The notes under the pieces are model-generated. The model saw nothing but the letters and a program-made list of their open reading frames with translations, did not search any database and had not been told where the DNA came from. Source: Pyrrhosoma nymphula (taxonomy: Eukaryota; Arthropoda; Insecta; Odonata; Coenagrionidae). Taken from it: a stretch of DNA of 64,000 nt. The stretch spans positions 2,294,001-2,358,000 of the forward strand of contig OY754330.1 of the NCBI GenBank assembly GCA_963573305.1, in the 5' to 3' direction. Every line of letters begins with the position of its first letter. Position 1 is the stretch's first letter. The translations under genes and the position numbers were made by a program. Below, piece after piece: positions 34,330 through 45,828 of the stretch.

Positions 34330-34331
34330 TA

Positions 34332-34640
34332 GTCCCAATGGATGTCACATCACTAGTCCCACGTGACCCACCCAGATTCCCAATTTTCATTTTAGAGGTG
34401 TATTCTCTGGAGAATCCTTCTCTATCATTGTACACTACGTACAGTTTCCTGTTCACAAGATATGATTTGATGAATTTAAGTGGAGTGTCAATTACATCAT
34501 GACCTAATAGCTTCTCCAATTAGACAGTGATCAAGTAGGTCAAAAGCTTAAGTAGAATCATAAACGACTCCCATTGTACATACTCCCTCGCAATGCTCTT
34601 ACTTTCACTTAAGACCATGTATCCCATTGTCATCTGAAAA
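34332..34640 (-). pseudogene. LINE reverse-transcriptase fragment truncated at a MITE
   Basis: On the minus strand AFDLLDHCLI (about 34540) matches the K-A-F-D-x-x-x-H-x-x-L box. After a frame shift EKLLGHDVIDTPLKFIKSYL, VNRKLYVVYND and a degenerate GGSRGTS follow, in the order expected before a G-V-P-Q-G-S box. Similarity stops where the G-run MITE begins. It is a dead fragment. Confidence 0.6.
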
Positions 34641-35112
34641 ATATCAACCTACAGACTATGGGAACCAAATTTGGGGAAAGAAATATACCAAGTAATGTGA
34701 AGCAAACTGATTTTTAATGGTTGATACAAATTGGTGATATTCTTTGCAAAAGGCCAAAAAATGGATTATAATTCTTGCTTCAATTTTTCTCCTTCTGAAA
34801 ATCATTAATTGGAAAGAAAAAAATGGAGGCTTTGGAAACCTTTTCCTTGCTTGTCCAGAGGGGCATTCACCTCCTCCTCCTCCTCCTTGCTTTCTTTTTT
34901 CTTGTAATTTTTAACCTTGAGAAGGTTAAGTCCCACATCATGGTTGGCTGAATAGTCTTTGAGCACTCCCTTTCCGACGTAATGGTCTTCTTTGATTGAT
35001 TGACATGTTGTCCTTTCCCCCCCCCCCCCCCCCGGTCCCTTCAATGATGGCGATATCGTGCCGCTTGGCATGTGCGCGTCCGCATGGTCTGTGTGTGTGT
35101 GTCATTGTGCAG

Positions 35113-35298
35113 GTGGCCACGCATGGGGGCTCCGTCCGCACCCGGGCCGAGTCGATGGAGCGCCTACAGCAGCTGCAGCAGCAGAGCCAGCAGGGAGGCG
35201 TTGGGAGTGCAAGCGGGAGTGGCGGGAGCAGTGGTGGTGCCACGGCAGGTGCTGGTGGCGGAAGCAGAGCCGTGGAGAACACGTACAGCTTCGTATGA
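35113..35298 (+). CDS. Lnk: SH2B/Lnk adaptor, terminal coding exon
   Basis: The acceptor GTCATTGTGCAG precedes 61 codons and a TGA at 35296-35298, in phase 0 with the exon at 5652. The protein part starts VATHGGSVRTRAESMERLQQ, has a Gln-rich stretch and a Gly/Ser/Ala-rich stretch, and ends RAVENTYSFV. SH2B-family proteins end in RA(V/I)xNQYS, whose phosphotyrosine docks the Cbl TKB domain. Here Gln is replaced by Thr (N-T-Y-S). The conserved tail, after a disordered spacer, is the main reason to accept this as the true last exon, 29 kb from the SH2 exons. The exon is GC-rich compared with its surroundings. Confidence 0.9.
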   Translation: MATHGGSVRTRAESMERLQQLQQQSQQGGVGSASGSGGSSGGATAGAGGGSRAVENTYSFV

Positions 35299-35765
35299 CC
35301 CTCAAACAAGCCCTCGCTCCGAGCACCTGGGCCATCTGGTCAAGAGTGAAAGGAAACGTCACTTGTAAAATGGGATAATTGTGCTGTGAATGGTGCACTC
35401 ATATACATGCATACCTTCTTTGGTATAAATTGTATGTGTGGGGCACTGAAAGTTGTTTTGGTAATGGGTGAGGATGTTGGTCTTCAATTTTTAATTTCCT
35501 CTGGCTTTATTTGGCTAAGGTGAAAATATTAAGAGAAAGTTCTGCGATGTCCACATTTTACGAGACAAAACTGAGGAGATGGGAAACGTTTACAGTCTGT
35601 CGCATGTCCAAAGGCTGCCTCTCTTATTTACTCGAATAACTAAGGATGTGATTTTTGACAGGGAAATGCTGATTGTGGCAGTGTTGAAGAGTCTGCTGCA
35701 ATGATTCGTAAGTTTACATGAAATTCATGGAAACCTAAAATAAATTACCTGCTATGGTAAATGAG
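35299..35765 (+). other. Proximal 3' UTR of the SH2B/Lnk gene with candidate poly(A) signal
   Basis: Non-coding sequence follows the TGA. AATAAA at 35739-35744 is the first canonical polyadenylation hexamer downstream. The UTR may run further, since AT-rich low-repeat sequence continues to about 36.8 kb and another AATAAA is at 37454. Confidence 0.45.
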
Positions 35766-37965
35766 AAGGGACCAGAATATAGCTTGCTTTGGAGTACTAT
35801 TTATCACTTTTTTTTAAGTTTTAAGAGCGTTTTACATCAATGCTAGTCAATTACCTTAGGCAACTTTGAAAAATAATATTGTAAGATTCACATGTGTATA
35901 TAAGTATACATAAATATATAAATATGTTAAGAAAACTTTATAGTATATGTTGGAAGGGGTGGTAAAGGAAAATTATACGAACCTGGCTTTCTCTGTGTTT
36001 AAACAGTGAGTTTTTTTCATAATACATCATACATTGGGCTGTGTGCCTACTTTTTGTTTCTCTTTCTCATGAATTTTAATTGATGAAATGATAAGCAGAT
36101 GGTTTTTAGGCCTAAAATTGAAGCAGTACAATTGGAGGAAATACGTTAAATTGTTCTTATTTGATTATGGTGCTTCAGTCATAATTATGTGATAATTTTT
36201 GCACAGTAATACTTATATCTTCATATCTCTCAACATATGTGAAATTATGTACTTCACTTCAGTTATTTCGTAACACTCATGAGTTGAATTGGGAAGGAAT
36301 TGGAGGTTGAAGGGTTATGAAGTTTCCAACAGTATTTATTTCTTCAAGTTGTGTAGATCCCTACATGCTGAGCATAGAATGGAATCACTCTAGTGCATGC
36401 ACGTTAACATTTAAAGCACTAACATATTTCGTAAGTTGTCTCTTCTACTCATTGTTCAGATAAAATCCACACAGGGAAGGAGGCCTATTAGGATTGGGTG
36501 CCTAGAGAAAAAGTCAGTTCTGTGATACCTTTGTTTGTATGTGTTTTAATTGTGGTGTTTGCCTTAATCCAATTCCTGGAAGAATATCCATCTGAGTGCA
36601 TTTATTGTTTGGCAGGCATCTGTTTCTCATCCGATTTTAAAGATAAATTTGAAGTGGCCCCCTAATGATGCTGTTACCATTTAGCAAAAGCATAGGATTA
36701 TTTGCCACTAGAGTTTGTCCAAGATTGAAATATACTGATTTGGCTTGGAATGAAATGAAAAGAAAACAATTTTTTCACAATCGTATGATTTAAACTAAGG
36801 CCACCTTCATGGATTCATTGGTCACGTGATTCCCTTCCACAAACAGCATCGGACCTGTTTTCTGATTGGCTGCATTTCCGTCAACTGTGCTATTATCTTG
36901 GACGGACTCGTAGTGAATGGTCCCCCCAATTTTCCTGGTAATCGCGGCTATCATTTTCTTTTAAGGGGTAATGAATGCTTCTCATCTGTGACTGGAAACA
37001 TCAATGCATTTAAACTATACTACTACTCAATGATATTCATGTCACAAATGCAGAGAATGCAGGAATAGCAGAGTTTTTTCCCCTCTTTTATTCAATATGG
37101 AAATATTCCACCAAGTGAAGCCTGAAACAGCCTCCTTCATGTTTTTTCCATTCTCAAAAACACAAGAACAATTAATGTGAGAAATCTGAAAAGACGTGTG
37201 CCATAGCAATGAAAGTTACTGAATGTAATGACGGCCAAAACTTGACTCCTTTAGTCATGTGTGCCTTGCCTGAGTGAGAATGTTGCACGGAAATGCGTAG
37301 GCCGTGCGAGATTGACGAACAAAATCCTGAGTACATGACGTTGTGAGGAATACTCAGTACTCGCCACTGCACTTGTGATTTTTTTCACCTGGAAAATGAC
37401 GAATACCCACGGAAACCTAGCTCAGTGTGGACAAATACTAATTCTATAAAATTAATAAAAAATCAATGCCGACAGCAATTGCCAAAACAGAATTTCCTCT
37501 TTTGCAGTTAATTTCATAAGGAGAATGGAAGTAACGAATTATATTTACCTTTTTTTGATAGAAGTTTTATTTCGTGTACAGTGTATGTGAAAGAGCATCA
37601 TAATCCTAGCCTCCTTCCAGTGTCTGTGAAAGAGCATTCCAAAAATGCTATTTTTGTTCATATCTAGAGGCATAAATATTTACTTGGATTATTTTTTTAT
37701 GGTTTTCTTCCATGCATTGCGAGTGACGAAAACTATTTTCATTCGTGCAAACTCCGGTAATCAGTGACAAACCCAACGTAACCCTTGAGTAAATAGTTCT
37801 ACCCATTTGCCGCTAGATGTCAGCTCACCCAAACAAAAGAAAAATTGAAACTAGCTTCTGGGTGGGAGATTTAAAACTGCTTGAAGTAGGAAGAGAAAAT
37901 ATCTGGAAGTTATGGACCCTACAGTTGGTGCAAAACTTATGTGGACTCGAGTTTGGATTCAGATT
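35766..37965. other. Distal 3' UTR or intergenic; no gene recognised
   Basis: The sequence is AT-rich without long frames. GTGAAAGAGCAT occurs twice at 37588 and 37627, indicating a small local duplication. Confidence 0.45.
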
Positions 37966-39400
37966 TTAATATTTATTTTAATCCAAGAGGCATTTAAAAT
38001 GCATAGGACAAGTCAGTACATATAAGGATATAATAAATTGGGATCACAGCATAAATTCATTCACGGAGTAAAACAATTTGTTTTGCAAAAACACTTTCAA
38101 TTTTTTTACAAAAGTCCTATAACAATCAATCCTTTTCAATTCTGAAGGCAATTTATTAAACAGTTTAAGACCAGTTGATCTAGGTCCAAGAGCAGTACCC
38201 TTGGTCCTTACAAAACACCTATGGAAGTCATCATGGGTTCTTGTGCCAAAATTGTGGATATGAGAATTTTTCACCAGCACATCACTAATCTGCTTCACAT
38301 ACATAGATTTATTCCCAGACTGTGAAATTCTATGGTCAAAATATAAGTGTTTAGCTTCTAAAATTTTAGTGCGATGTAACTTCTTCATATTCTTATATTT
38401 GTTTAACATTTCAGGCGTATTATTCATTTTACAAGCACGGCTCAATTCCCGGAAATAGACAGAGAACATACGAATTTCATTGGTAACCCAACCTTTATTT
38501 CTATGATTCTGATTTGCTCTTACTGAAACTGTGGGAAAAGAACAATCAAAGTAGAACAAAAATTTACAGTAGAATTCATTGAAACTAACATCCAAGATGG
38601 TGGAGGAATACACATTTTCTCAAACTTCAGCGTCGAGTAGGTTTAGAAATTTTACAACATTAAAATCAGTGAAAGAACGCTTAACAAACGTTGTAACTGA
38701 GGGAGGGGAGTCCACGGTAAAAATAGATAATATCGGGTAATGATCAGAAATGTCATACTTGATAACGACAGTTTCAATAAGATTACTGTCGTAATTAGTG
38801 ATAACATTATCGAGAGAGGTTGAGGAACTGGATGTGACCCGGGTTGGTGTATTTACTGTTGCTTTTAAGTTAAACGAACGAAGTAAACTATCGAAGGATT
38901 TTAAATCATTACCGTCAGAGAGGCGATCGCAGTTGAAATCCCCGCACAATATGACAGTAGAGTCAGGTTTCATATTAAAAATACTATCGAGCAATAAGCC
39001 AAGCTTTTCCAAAAAATTCTGAAAACTCCCGGCCGGAGACCGATAAACACAAATAATCACAAAGTTAACATTAGCCACACAGACATGCGTCGTAACATAT
39101 TCAAACTCTCATTCTTCTGGAAGGACCAGGTTGTTTGAAAGAGTCTTCCCACCTGATAAAACATCTCTGAACAGTACCATGACCCCACCATTTTTATAAT
39201 TGGAACGGCAGAAAGAGCCAATTAGCGAATAACCGGGGATGCCAAAAGAGGAGACTTCCACCGGAGATAACCAGTGTTCACATATGCACAACACGTCCGG
39301 AGTATATTCATCTAATAACAGTTCCAATTCAACCACTTTGTTGCGTAAACACTGGATGTTAATTTCTAAAAAAGTCACAGACGACAATAAGGTGCTACTC
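37966..39400 (-). pseudogene. LINE derivative: endonuclease joined to C-terminus, no RT
   Basis: Minus-strand reading from about 39387 gives an apurinic-type endonuclease: LEINIQCLRNKVVELELLL, CICEHWL, then after a TGA VYRSPAG, ILCGDFNCD and SDHYPILS. After a second TGA in the same frame (about 38620) it continues with a 189-codon stretch. That stretch runs from the post-endonuclease linker (NEIRMFSVYFRELSRACK) straight into HNFGTRTHDDFHR, LKLFNKLPSELK and YSVNEFML, the C-terminus of CR1/L2/Jockey-like proteins. The whole reverse transcriptase (F/Y-x-D-D and flanks) is missing, with the frame kept open across the junction near 38290. It ends about 37966. Confidence 0.8.
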
Positions 39401-42069
39401 GCTAGTCAAGATGACTTGGGCTTAGTAATTCCACGACTGCCTCTCGTAACCATGCCCCCCGTCCCTGCACAGCTGGTGTATTCACAGAGTCACCATTCAA
39501 AATTAACTAGCAAACGTACATGAAAGCAAGTTACATCAAAGTTGCTCTTATTATGTTGCATGTTACGTTGTGTTAAACTATGCATACCAGTTTATTTTAT
39601 TCTCACCTTCGATTTTTTTTATCGCGATAAGAAAAAAGTGCCAGTTTTTTTGGCGTTTTTGAACCAGCAGAAGAACGAACTTGATGTCCGATCTTAATGT
39701 AATGTTCACACTGTGCAGATAACCAAAAAAAGGTTATTATCAATTTTGTGAAACCACTTTATCTGAGGATTGGTTTGTTCTAAAAGCTCAATCTTGGTTT
39801 GGTTTTAAAGCTATTTGCAGTAGTATTTCAAAACACTCACACTAATTTACCCACATTATGAACTTGATTTTTTAACACTTAATAGATTCTCTTATTAAGT
39901 TTTAATGCATATGGTATACTCACAAGTTTCCATGTTGTTGCACTTTTTTGTTTTTATGGATGTAATTTGGTTGACATAATATGTTATTCTAGATATGCAT
40001 GGTAATGAAACAAAAATAGCTTATCTTGCCATATAAAAATGAGAAAAGCAAAGCAAATATTAAATTTGTTGCCGTAACTGTGAACCAGAACTGAGAACCA
40101 AGAAAAAGTGGAACCGACCCAACACTAATATCAATGCAATGTAGGGATGGGCAAAAGCGTGCATTGCAGTAAACGTGTACACGCTTGTTATTCAGACGTG
40201 TACATGTCTTACCTGTCCCAAGGCATACAATAGTCAGTCTCTGGCCCCACATTTGCTCAGAGTTTGCAGTGATTTTACTGCAAACTGCTCGCTAACAGAG
40301 AGCTATGCTTCAATTAAGGAGGAGACGATTTTACAAGTCAATGCTACTAAGGCCGAGGAATTCTAGACCCAGTGAAAATAAGGGCTTAGTGACCAAATAA
40401 GGTCTTGGCATAACAAGTCACCACCATTGGAACACAGTAGTTCATTCTAATTCATAGTTAAGCTATAACCTGACCATTCTCATGGATATAAGTCTCCAAC
40501 AGTTCAATAGTAAATTAGTCATTTATCCCATTTTCAACCAATGGGGAGAAAATGTGGAATAAAAGTATTCAACTCTTATTATACCTCTGCATACTACTCA
40601 GAGTCGGCAATTAGGCATCTTTCTTTTGGACTCATGCCATCATCTCTACATTGCAATTACCTCAACGATACCTGTAGAAACACGTACGTGGAAAGTGAGG
40701 TTGCGAGCTTGCTAAAATTATGTGCACAAAATTAGCCTTTGAGTTATGACAGAAGTAGGCCAAGTATGAGTTTGAGTGAGAAATAGCATATAGTCATACA
40801 TAGACGACAGATGGATCTCGGTAACCTTTCCATAAATAATAATTTACCTGTGCATCACTGTCATCGCTCGCCTGTCTCCGCTTCCGAAGATTCCGATTCT
40901 CCTATCTCAGTGCAAAGTCATAAGGGGCGTGATTTTAGATAAGCCATTACAGTAGGTCTCGATCATTCTCCAAGAAATGTTATGATATAATTTAGCTCGT
41001 TTCAATGATGTGATATATTATCTCGCGCCAGCTGTATCAATTAAGGAATCACATTATATCATTGGCAGGTAATGTGCTCTAACTATAAGTTACTCTCTGG
41101 CGGAAGTTATCATATTTTCAGAAGTTGGTAAACAATATGATGTCTCTATAATGGCTAATGAAAGCCTTAGTCTGAATTATCATAGATGTGATCCTGAATA
41201 CGCAAGGAATGTTGCGTAATCTTGTTGGTGCTGATTGGTGGCAGCACTAATCACTGCAACATTTGCTCGATTTGCTCTAATCATGTGAACAGCTCATAAT
41301 TAATTACACGTATCATTAAAAATGTAAATGTTGCTATGATAAAAAATGCAGTCCGTTAGCAAATAAGGCTTAGAATGCTGAATGGACAACAGATTATGGG
41401 TGCAAAAAATTGTTGAAATGGAAAATTTTGTAGGGAGCATGCAAAATTAGCACTCTTTCAAATTCCTAGCATGCAGATCGTAAAGTGAATTCATCGTAAA
41501 GTGAACACATCGTAAAGTGAGCGCCCACTGTATATAAAGTCTGCAAGGACACGAAAAATTGAGATGTTTTGGCAGTCAAGCCACCTTTGCCAAAATGTCT
41601 CCTTTTTTATGACTGTCCTCCAGTATTTTTCTGTTTTGATGTTTGAAATTTTGCTATATACATATTTATATATACTGTGCTTCAACTGCTGAGGGCATTT
41701 TTCCACAAAATTACATCAGGAGTACCATTTTCCTCTTTCATTAATCCACATTTATGCCTAAGCCTTTTTCATTGATCTCTGGCTTTCATTCCAGCTTTTT
41801 GAATTTGAAGCCCACAGCTTTCTCAAATTTGGAATCATTAAGTCTTCAGAATTTAGAAATATCTTGTGTCTTAGTGATCACTGTTTATTTTGCCTCATTC
41901 CATTTAATTCCTCACCTGGAAACCTCATTTGGCCTCTTCTAGGAAGGATCATGAATCTAAAGATAATTTTCTGTGTTTTTTATGGCCACAGATGGGGAAG
42001 AAGAAGATTGAGAATGTACATTAAGTTGTATCATTTAAATGGATGTAGTGCCCTTTCAGGATACACCAG
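39401..42069. other. No gene recognised; one solo Tigger-like right end
   Basis: The sequence is AT-rich with no motif-bearing frames. Three copies of ATCGTAAAGTGAA at a 16-bp period (41477-41521) are followed by GCGCCCACTG and TA at 41521-41532. This looks like the right terminus of a pogo-type element whose left end I could not find. Confidence 0.4.
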
Positions 42070-42104
42070 CAGTTCAGCAGACCCTTGCTAATCTGGACCC
42101 CCTC

Positions 42105-42351
42105 TTAACACACTCAATGCGGATGCCTTGAATTCAAGGCATCGGTCCCGTTACTTTTCTCGGCTTTCCCTAGTTCCCAAGCGTCGGCGCTGACACTTGC
42201 AACTTCCTTCAGCGTCTTAGTCTTGCTCTAGGCACACGTGGATGAGTTTCGTTCTTTTCCGGATGTGTTTTCGTTTTATATAAATAAACGAAAAAAACTC
42301 TTCAGCGTGGGAATAAATGTCATGTCAACAGGTCAGCATTGAATGGGTTAA
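42105..42351. mobile_element. TTAA-flanked MITE, 239 bp between TTAA sites
   Basis: TTAACACACTCAATGCGGA on the left and inverted TTAACCCATTCAATGCTGA on the right are piggyBac-like in site choice. A perfect 22-bp palindrome centred on GAATTC lies at 42122-42143. It is non-coding. Confidence 0.65.
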
Positions 42352-42707
42352 TCCAGTGTGCAGTGTGCAGGTGGTTTGTCCAAGTGTCAAGAGGTGGGTT
42401 TGCTACCGCATCGTTGAAAAGTATCTCAAAACAATTTTTTAGTTCATTATCGTCAATTTTTTGCCAAAATAGAAGTCCTTTTCATTGATTTTACTATTTT
42501 TTTTTCGGTAAAAGTCAGCAAACACCAGCTAGTAAAGAAAATTGTGCAAGATGTTGCTGGAGGTGCGAATTCCAATCACAATGGTGGCAAGTGGTAGCTT
42601 GACGACAAGACTTATATTCTTAAATATAAATGTAGTTCATGTAGAAAAATTCTAATGTGATGCCAAAGAGGGCAAGCATCACCTTATACTTAAAATTAAT
42701 TAAACAA

Positions 42708-43102
42708 AAATTTTTTTTATATACCACGTTTTTAAAACGGACTAAAAAGTATAAAATAATTGTCCCTGGGCCCTTCTAAATTTTTTAGGGTGAATTTTTA
42801 GTGGCCATGGAGATATTTGTAAGATTTGAAGAGAAAAACGTGGGGCGCAGGCAACCCATGATGGGAGTAAAGGGACCAGGTGTCGTTGAGCAAACAATAC
42901 CATTTGCAATGCACTGAAATTGGTTGTGAATTCATCCGGATTATCTATTACTATTATCTACTGCCTGCAACCTACGTTTTTGTCTCACAAATACCTCCAT
43001 AGCCTCTATAAATTCACCCTAAAAAATTTAGAAGGGCCCAGGGAAAGTTATTTTATACTTTTAAGTCCATTTTAAAAACGTTGTATATTAAAAAAAAATT
43101 AT
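42708..43102. repeat. Foldback element with arms of about 145 bp
   Basis: The left arm (about 42708-42853) and right arm (about 42962-43102) are inverse copies. They share CCTGGGCCCTTCTAAATTTT and TTAGGGTGAATTT, with roughly 90 percent identity by eye. The spacer is about 110 bp. No frame is present. Confidence 0.75.
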
Positions 43103-43254
43103 ATTTGATTAGTTATTTTCTGCTTTTTAGTCTTATGCCCGGGTGAAAGTTCCCAATCAATTTTATACATCTTGATGAGACTCTGACAGGGACACATAGG
43201 AAATTCCCAATGTATTCAGATTCTGTACAGCTGACAGTGTGTGGAATTGAAGTA

Positions 43255-43500
43255 ATTAATTAATTGTTAATTAATTAATTGTTAATTAATTAATTAATTG
43301 TTATAACATGTAGGTAACATTGCATTGTCATCCACTTCTGAGCTATGGTTAAAATTACAAGCCTCTACTAGCACTACAGGAAATATGTTAATTAATTAAT
43401 TTTTAATGAATTAATCAATTAAATGTTGTAATAAATAGCTAATATTGCATTGTTTTCCACTTCTGAGCTATGGTTAAAATTTCAAGTCTCTAGCTGATCT
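43255..43500. repeat. TTAATTAA-rich tandem repeat, 125-bp period
   Basis: Two units each contain a TTAATTAATTAAT stretch and CCACTTCTGAGCTATGGTTA. The GCATTG landmarks are at 43322 and 43447. Confidence 0.75.
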
Positions 43501-43783
43501 GGAAGTTAGTTTAAACTCGGTTGCAATATTCGACATGACAGACATGACGGAAACCGAACTAATAAAAATGTGGTAAAATGGCAGTTATTATAACTGAAAA
43601 ATATTTCTGTTTCACTATTTAAGTATTGCATAACAAGCTTCATACATTGGTCTTTGTAATTAATTCAAGCAGCAAAGAATGCTGTTCTTCTGCATTAATA
43701 AATTTGCATTAGTTTTATTTGTCAAACATTATTTGGTGCAAAAAAATCAATGGTCTGCGAGTTTACTTCGTAGAATGAATGCA

Positions 43784-44277
43784 TTTTAGTTAAAATGAAA
43801 ACTTGGTTATATTCTACACAATTTTATTAAGAACACAACCGGTTTCGACCTTTTCAGGTCATTCTCAAGTGTTACAATATTTGAAAACAGACAGGGCGGT
43901 ATATATATTGATGTATTAAATGACCTAGTCCCTTCCAACTCCTCCCCCTTCTACTCAGTACCAGTCCCCCTACCCCCATCCCCATAGTCAGATATGCTGT
44001 CATTGTACCCTCGCCACCAGTTGTTTGCCGGCCAACCTTCCTTTTTTGACCTTCCCTTCCCTCTCCCCCCCAGGTTTTCATAGCCTTCTAACCACCACTG
44101 TCCTTGAAGTTTCCCCCCCCCCCCCCCCGTTCAACCAATGTGATACCAACACATATATATACCGCCCTGTCTGTTTTCAAATATTGTAACACTTGAGAAT
44201 GACCTGAAAAGGTCGAAACCGGTCGTGTTCTTAATAAAATTGTGTAGAATATAACCAAGTTTTCATTTTAACTAAAA
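43784..44277. mobile_element. 494-bp foldback element with 125-bp near-identical arms
   Basis: The arms at 43784-43908 and 44153-44277 are inverted copies with about one mismatch (ACACAACCGG versus ACACGACCGG). Each arm includes a small hairpin followed by GAAACCGG (GACCTGAAAAGGTCGAAACC). The spacer is 244 bp and includes a run of 16 C at about 44112. The near-identity of the arms suggests recent origin or gene conversion. Confidence 0.85.
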
Positions 44278-44686
44278 AATTATTTGGTGCGTTTACCCAC
44301 TTGACCTGAGTCATAGGATATGTGAAATTTTGCACCAAGTGAACTGAAATTGATGCGCTGCAGCACCACATTGCGCCAAGGAAGATTTACTTTGCTCAGT
44401 ACTTTCCGGTGGTGTACCAATCTATTTTTTTCAGCGTGAATTTCCATCCTGTGCAGACATATATTTTTTTTAAACTGACCAAAGATGCTTTTTCTTAAAT
44501 GCGGTCACACTCTAAATTCTTGGTTGGCTTTGATGTTGCATGCAATTTTTAATTTAAAGGAGTTTGCTCATGAAAAAAAATGTTTTTTAAAATAATAATT
44601 TATTGATGGTCATGGACTTAATTTACTCATTTTGAGCAATATTTGCTTATACTAAGTGGCAAAATTGTGGATGCTATTTTAGTTAG

Positions 44687-44970
44687 GTGTTTTACTTAAT
44701 GCAGGAAAAAATTCTTATATGGGTAAATACAAAAAACGTTATAGGATATCACCCAAAACTAAACTCATCTAAGAACAAAAATGGCGAAGTTATAGGGGAA
44801 GAGTATCAGATTATAGAAAGATGGGCAGAATACTTCAACGAACTGCTTAATAAGGAAGTATCTTCAGAGATCTAAGAGCACCCACTAGTTCATAGTGTAG
44901 AGCAGGATGTACCCATCCCATCTATAGAGGAGGAAAGATTTCAGAGTGCAAATTTGTAAAGAAAAGTTGC
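44687..44970 (+). pseudogene. LINE fragment upstream of an RT domain
   Basis: The plus-strand frame has KNKNGEVIGEEYQIIERWAE then YFNELLNKEVSSEI, the K-D-x-x-G-x-x-(L/I)-x-x-x-x-x-I-x-x-R-W-x-E-Y-F-x-x-L-L-N segment that precedes RT in RTE-like LINEs. After a stop, VPIPSIEEE continues the pattern. It is a short dead scrap. Confidence 0.6.
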
Positions 44971-45828
44971 AACCATAAGAGATGCATAAAACTATTGAAT
45001 TTTTGATGCTGTGGCAGAGTCCAGCTTTCACTCACTGGCTGCTGGACGAACAGTGACATTACTTTGATATGCTATTGTCACACAGTTATCGACTGATATA
45101 CTCATAATAAGTTCAGTAAAGGTGAGCTTTCATCTCGCCAGCAAAAACTAGATTTCCACCCACTTCCAACAGAGGTAATGCCATAAAATTAACCACACTT
45201 ATTATGCAAACCTTGCACATTTAAGCAATAGTTTTAACATAACAATAGTGCATTTAGTTTAGGAATGGCTAAGTGTCAGACGTGAGAAGTGCGATTTTTC
45301 ATCTCCGCCATATTGGAAAAAAATGTAGTTTTACCTTCTTCACTGTAGATGGTGCAGCGAACGAGCAGTTGCTGCTCTTACTTAAAAACTACCCTCCACT
45401 GGAAGCCCTAAATTAGGTCTAATACACTCTACGTTTACCAATCAATCTCAGATCGGTCTGAGTTCAGACCGATCTGAGAATTACATTTACCCATGAATTT
45501 CACTTCTAAGCCACTATTTTTAGTCAGGATGGCCTCCCACCTCATGGATTAGTTGTCTGTGGCCATAGCACACAAAAAAAAGTCCAGAAGTCTTCTTTCT
45601 GGGAAATCTGTGGTTAATCTGTATTTTGTTGAATCTGGACTACCATTTGTCCCTATTGTCCAGATTAGGGAGTGTCTGCTGCACTAGATATTCTACCATT
45701 TGATTGGTTGCTTGGATACACTTTTTGTGCTTACTATATTTTCAATATTTATATGTAAATTTCAAGGCATACTATGTCTTTTTATGTCGTAGCTCTTTTG
45801 ATTTATTTAATTCATTGGCATTCTTGGA

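Larger units (their letters stand above)
5916..35112 (+). other. 29-kb last intron of the SH2B/Lnk gene, transposon-rich
   Basis: The intron runs from GTTAGT to TGTGTGTGTGTGTCATTGTGCAG and is in phase 0. It holds at least four pogo/Tigger-like elements, Penelope-like fragments, LINE fragments and several MITEs, listed separately. No additional exon with SH2B similarity is visible. Its length compared with the 4-kb preceding intron is largely explained by these insertions. Confidence 0.8.
42070..45686. mobile_element. Old Tigger-like element, about 3.6 kb, with nested insertions
   Basis: The left end reads CAGTTCAGCAGACCCTTGCT then AATCTGGAC. The inverted right end reads TAGTGCAGCAGACACTCCCT then AATCTGGAC, giving about 25 matches in 29. 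The flanking TA is not preserved and the termini have decayed, so the pairing is an inference from the inverted match. Inside lie a TTAA MITE, two foldbacks, a tandem repeat and a LINE scrap. No transposase was recognised. Confidence 0.5.

Noticed and set aside
34938..35398. Long antisense and alternate-frame ORFs over the last SH2B exon
   Set aside because: They are shadows of a GC-rich exon with repetitive CAG and GGC codons; the sense frame has the conserved C-terminus.
38620..39112. In-frame TGA codons read as selenocysteine in the LINE endonuclease
   Set aside because: No SECIS-like structure was sought or seen, and ordinary decay of CGA to TGA is the simpler explanation.
43255..43310. 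TTAATTAA array as a replication origin or homeodomain cluster
   Set aside because: It is a simple tandem repeat and no supporting context is visible.
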